In this document: piece after piece, positions 61,725 through 64,000 of the stretch
How the letters are laid out: each line of letters starts with the position of its first letter
How positions within the stretch are numbered: the first letter of the stretch is position 1
Assembly: GCA_020852865.1 (NCBI GenBank)
Contig: JADYZZ010000070.1
Location: 51,935-115,934, forward strand
Reading direction: 5' to 3'
Length of the DNA: 64,000 nucleotides
Origin: Rubrivivax sp.
GTDB taxonomy: Bacteria; Pseudomonadota; Gammaproteobacteria; Burkholderiales; Burkholderiaceae_C
Made by a program: the position numbers and the translations under genes
The notes under the pieces: generated by a model
Seen by the model: only the letters and a program-made list of their open reading frames with translations
What the model was told of the DNA's origin: nothing
The model's database searches: none

Positions 61725-62516
61725 TCAGTCGTGCCCGAGATGGCCGTAGAGCGCGCGGCGCAGGCGCAGGAACTCGGGGTGCTCCTTGGTGGTGAGCTGC
61801 TCGCGCGGACGCGCGATCGGCACCTCGACCAGAGCGGCCACGCTCGGTCGGCCCGGGCCGGGGTGTGCGCGCAGCGCGACGACGCGGTCGCCCAGGTACA
61901 GCGCCTCCTCGAGGTCGTGCGTCACGAACATCACCGTCAGACCCTGCTCGCGCACGAGGCGCGCCAGCTCGTCTTGCAGCGTCTCGCGCGTCATCGCGTC
62001 GAGCGCGCCGAACGGCTCGTCCATCAGCATCAGCACCGGCTGCTGCGCCAGGCAGCGCGCGATCTGCACGCGCTGCTGCATGCCGCCCGAGAGCTGCGCC
62101 GGAAACTTGCGCGCATGCTCGACCAGGCCCACGGTGGCGAGCACGGCCTTGATGCGTGCGCCGCGTTCGGCCGCCGGCACACCGGCCGCCTCGAGCGCCA
62201 GCGCGACATTGCCCTGCACGCTGCGCCAGGGCAGCAGCGCGCGCCCGTAGTCCTGGAACACGAAGGCGACGGCGCGCGACGGTGCCGTGACCACGCGCCC
62301 CTGGCGCAACACGCGCCCGGCGCTGGGCACCAGGAAGCCCGCGGCAGCGCGCAGCAGCGTCGTCTTGCCGCAGCCCGAAGGGCCGATCACGCAGACGAAT
62401 TCGCCGCGGCGCAGCACGAGCGAGGTGGGCGAGAGGATCTCGCGTCCGCCCAGCGTCACCGCCACGCTGTCGAAGGTGAGCAGCGCGTCGCTGTCGGGAG
62501 CCGGGGCCGGGTTCAA
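61725..62516 (-). CDS. ABC transporter ATP-binding protein (NitT/TauT type)
   Basis: VIGPSGCGKTTLLRAAAGFL...QLSGGMQQRVQIARCLAQQPVLMLMDEPFGALDAMTRETLQDELARL. Confidence 0.96.
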   Translation of the reverse strand: MNPAPAPDSDALLTFDSVAVTLGGREILSPTSLVLRRGEFVCVIGPSGCGKTTLLRAAAGFLVPSAGRVLRQGRVVTAPSRAVAFVFQDYGRALLPWRSVQGNVALALEAAGVPAAERGARIKAVLATVGLVEHARKFPAQLSGGMQQRVQIARCLAQQPVLMLMDEPFGALDAMTRETLQDELARLVREQGLTVMFVTHDLEEALYLGDRVVALRAHPGPGRPSVAALVEVPIARPREQLTTKEHPEFLRLRRALYGHLGHD

Positions 62517-62592
62517 GCCGAGGCCGGCGGGCGCGGCGCGCCGTCGGAGGCAAGGGGTCGCGCGCGCAGGCGTGCGCCGCAGCGCCGGTGCA

Positions 62593-63531
62593 TCACCGCG
62601 CGATCAGCGTCGCGATATTGGGTTCGCCCCTGAGCATCTCCTGGTCCTTCATCAGGCCCACCCAGTAGGCAAGCTGCCGGTCGTTGACGATCGGGCCCGG
62701 CGGCGAGATCTGGATCTTGCCCAGCACCTCCGGCGGCAGCTTGATGTACTTGCCGATGTGCCGGCGCACGCGGGCGTCGTTGGCCGGCTTGGTGACGAAG
62801 GCGGCGGCTTCGACCACCGCCTCGCGGAAGGCCTTGGTCGCGGCCGCGTTGCGCGCCACCCAGTCGCGCCGCGCGGCGTAGACGATGGTCGGTTCGCCCT
62901 CGGGCAGGAAGGTCGAGTAGTAGCTCGCCACGTAGCCCACGCCGCTGTCGACGATGCGGCTCATGAACGGGTCGGCGCTGACCACGGCGTCGAGCGAGCC
63001 GCCGCGCAGCAAGTCGCCGTGCTGCGGGAAGGCGGCCTCGACGAAGTTGACCTTCCTGTAGTCGACGCCGTTCTGCTTGAGCCAGGCGCGGAAGGTCACG
63101 TGCAGGAAGGCACCGAGCCCCGGCACGCCGATCTTGCGGCCGACGCAATCGGCCGGCCTGCGGATGCCCGAGCCGGCCCGCGCGACCAGGCCGAAGCCGG
63201 TGATCGTCTTGCTCGTGACGCCGCCGCCGGCCACCACGACATGGTCGAGCCCGCCGTCCACGGCCTGCAGGAACACGCTCGGCGTCGGCCCGCCGATCTG
63301 CAGCGAGTCGGCCTGCACCGCGGCCGGGATCGTGGAGTTGAGCGGGATGAACTTGGGCTCGACGTCGAGCCCGCGCTTGTCGAAGTAGCCTTCCTCCTTG
63401 GCGACGAAGACCGTCGCGAAGTCGGTGACGGCGGTGTAGCCGAAGACGATCTTGGTCGCCTGCGCCCGCACGGCGAGCGGCGTGCCGATGCCGGCGGCGG
63501 CGAGCGAGGCGAGGACTTGGCGGCGATGCAT
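62593..63531 (-). CDS. ABC transporter substrate-binding protein (NMT1/SsuA-like)
   Basis: MHRRQVLASLAAAGIGTPLAVRAQATKIVFGYTAVTDFATVFVAKEEGYFDKRGLDVEPKFI... Confidence 0.92.
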   Translation of the reverse strand: MHRRQVLASLAAAGIGTPLAVRAQATKIVFGYTAVTDFATVFVAKEEGYFDKRGLDVEPKFIPLNSTIPAAVQADSLQIGGPTPSVFLQAVDGGLDHVVVAGGGVTSKTITGFGLVARAGSGIRRPADCVGRKIGVPGLGAFLHVTFRAWLKQNGVDYRKVNFVEAAFPQHGDLLRGGSLDAVVSADPFMSRIVDSGVGYVASYYSTFLPEGEPTIVYAARRDWVARNAAATKAFREAVVEAAAFVTKPANDARVRRHIGKYIKLPPEVLGKIQISPPGPIVNDRQLAYWVGLMKDQEMLRGEPNIATLIAR

Positions 63532-63635
63532 CGAGCGGGACTCCGGTGGATTGAACGCAGGCGTCGCGGCAGATGCGGCGGCCCCCGGCTGAGGCGCCCG
63601 GCGCGGCGGCGCCTCGCGCGAGCTACGATCATCGC

Positions 63636-64000
63636 ATGAGCGCCCGGATCCTGATCGGTTTTCACGCCGTCACGGTGCGTCTGAAGACGGCGCCGCAGAC
63701 GGTGCTCGAGGTGCATGTCGACGTCGCGCGGCGCGACGCGCGCATGCGCCGCTTCGTCGAGCGCGTCGCCGCGGCGGGCATCAGGCTCGTCGACAGCGAC
63801 GCCGAGCGCCTGGCGCGACTGGCGCGCAGCGGCGCCCACCAGGGCGTGGCGGCGCGCGTCGAGCCGCTCGCGACGCGGCATTCGCTCGACGACATCCTCG
63901 ACGCCGTGCGCGGCGCGCCGCTCGTGCTGGTGCTCGACGGCGTCACCGACCCGCACAACCTCGGTGCCTGCCTGCGCGTGGCCGACGGCGCCGGCGCGCA
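63636..64000 (+). CDS. rlmB: 23S rRNA 2'-O-ribose methyltransferase (TrmH/RlmB family), 5' part
   Basis: MSARILIGFHAVTVRLKTAPQTVLEVHVDVARRDARMRRFVERVAAAGIRLVDSDAERLARLARSGAHQGVAARVE...LVLVLDGVTDPHNLGACLRVADGAGA; truncated by window end. Confidence 0.93.
   Translation, partial: MSARILIGFHAVTVRLKTAPQTVLEVHVDVARRDARMRRFVERVAAAGIRLVDSDAERLARLARSGAHQGVAARVEPLATRHSLDDILDAVRGAPLVLVLDGVTDPHNLGACLRVADGAGA

Overview
GC-rich chromosomal window, most like Burkholderiales/betaproteobacteria (inferred from gene content and order, not from a search). Left to right: (1) a large flagellar cluster on the minus strand (fliR-Q-P-O-N-M-L-K-J-I-H-G-F, divergent fliE, two pseudopilin genes, a PilZ/YcgR-like gene, fliT, fliS, fliD, two flagellin genes); (2) a putative flagellar or surface glycan island (SPINDLY/OGT-type TPR glycosyltransferase, DegT aminotransferase, WbqC, formyltransferase, glycosyltransferases, methyltransferase); (3) a UspA protein and an mrpABCDEFG-type antiporter operon; (4) housekeeping genes (thrH, transglutaminase, thioesterase, HtrA-like protease, cutA); (5) a TetR-controlled B12-dependent acyl-CoA mutase operon whose MeaB GTPase is translationally fused to a PaaI-type hotdog thioesterase and whose mutase lacks the canonical methylmalonyl-CoA specificity residues, which is the best candidate for an undescribed system; (6) a DUF349 protein and an acyl-CoA carboxylase/dehydrogenase/thiolase/FadJ catabolic cluster with a LiuR-like palindrome and a 268-bp nested inverted-repeat element; (7) a CobB sirtuin, an Xre/RES toxin-antitoxin pair and an acyltransferase-like membrane protein; (8) a cyclase plus NitT/TauT-type ABC transporter operon; and the 5' end of rlmB. 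No tRNA, rRNA, CRISPR or prophage was recognised. Product calls come from reading the translations, not database searches.
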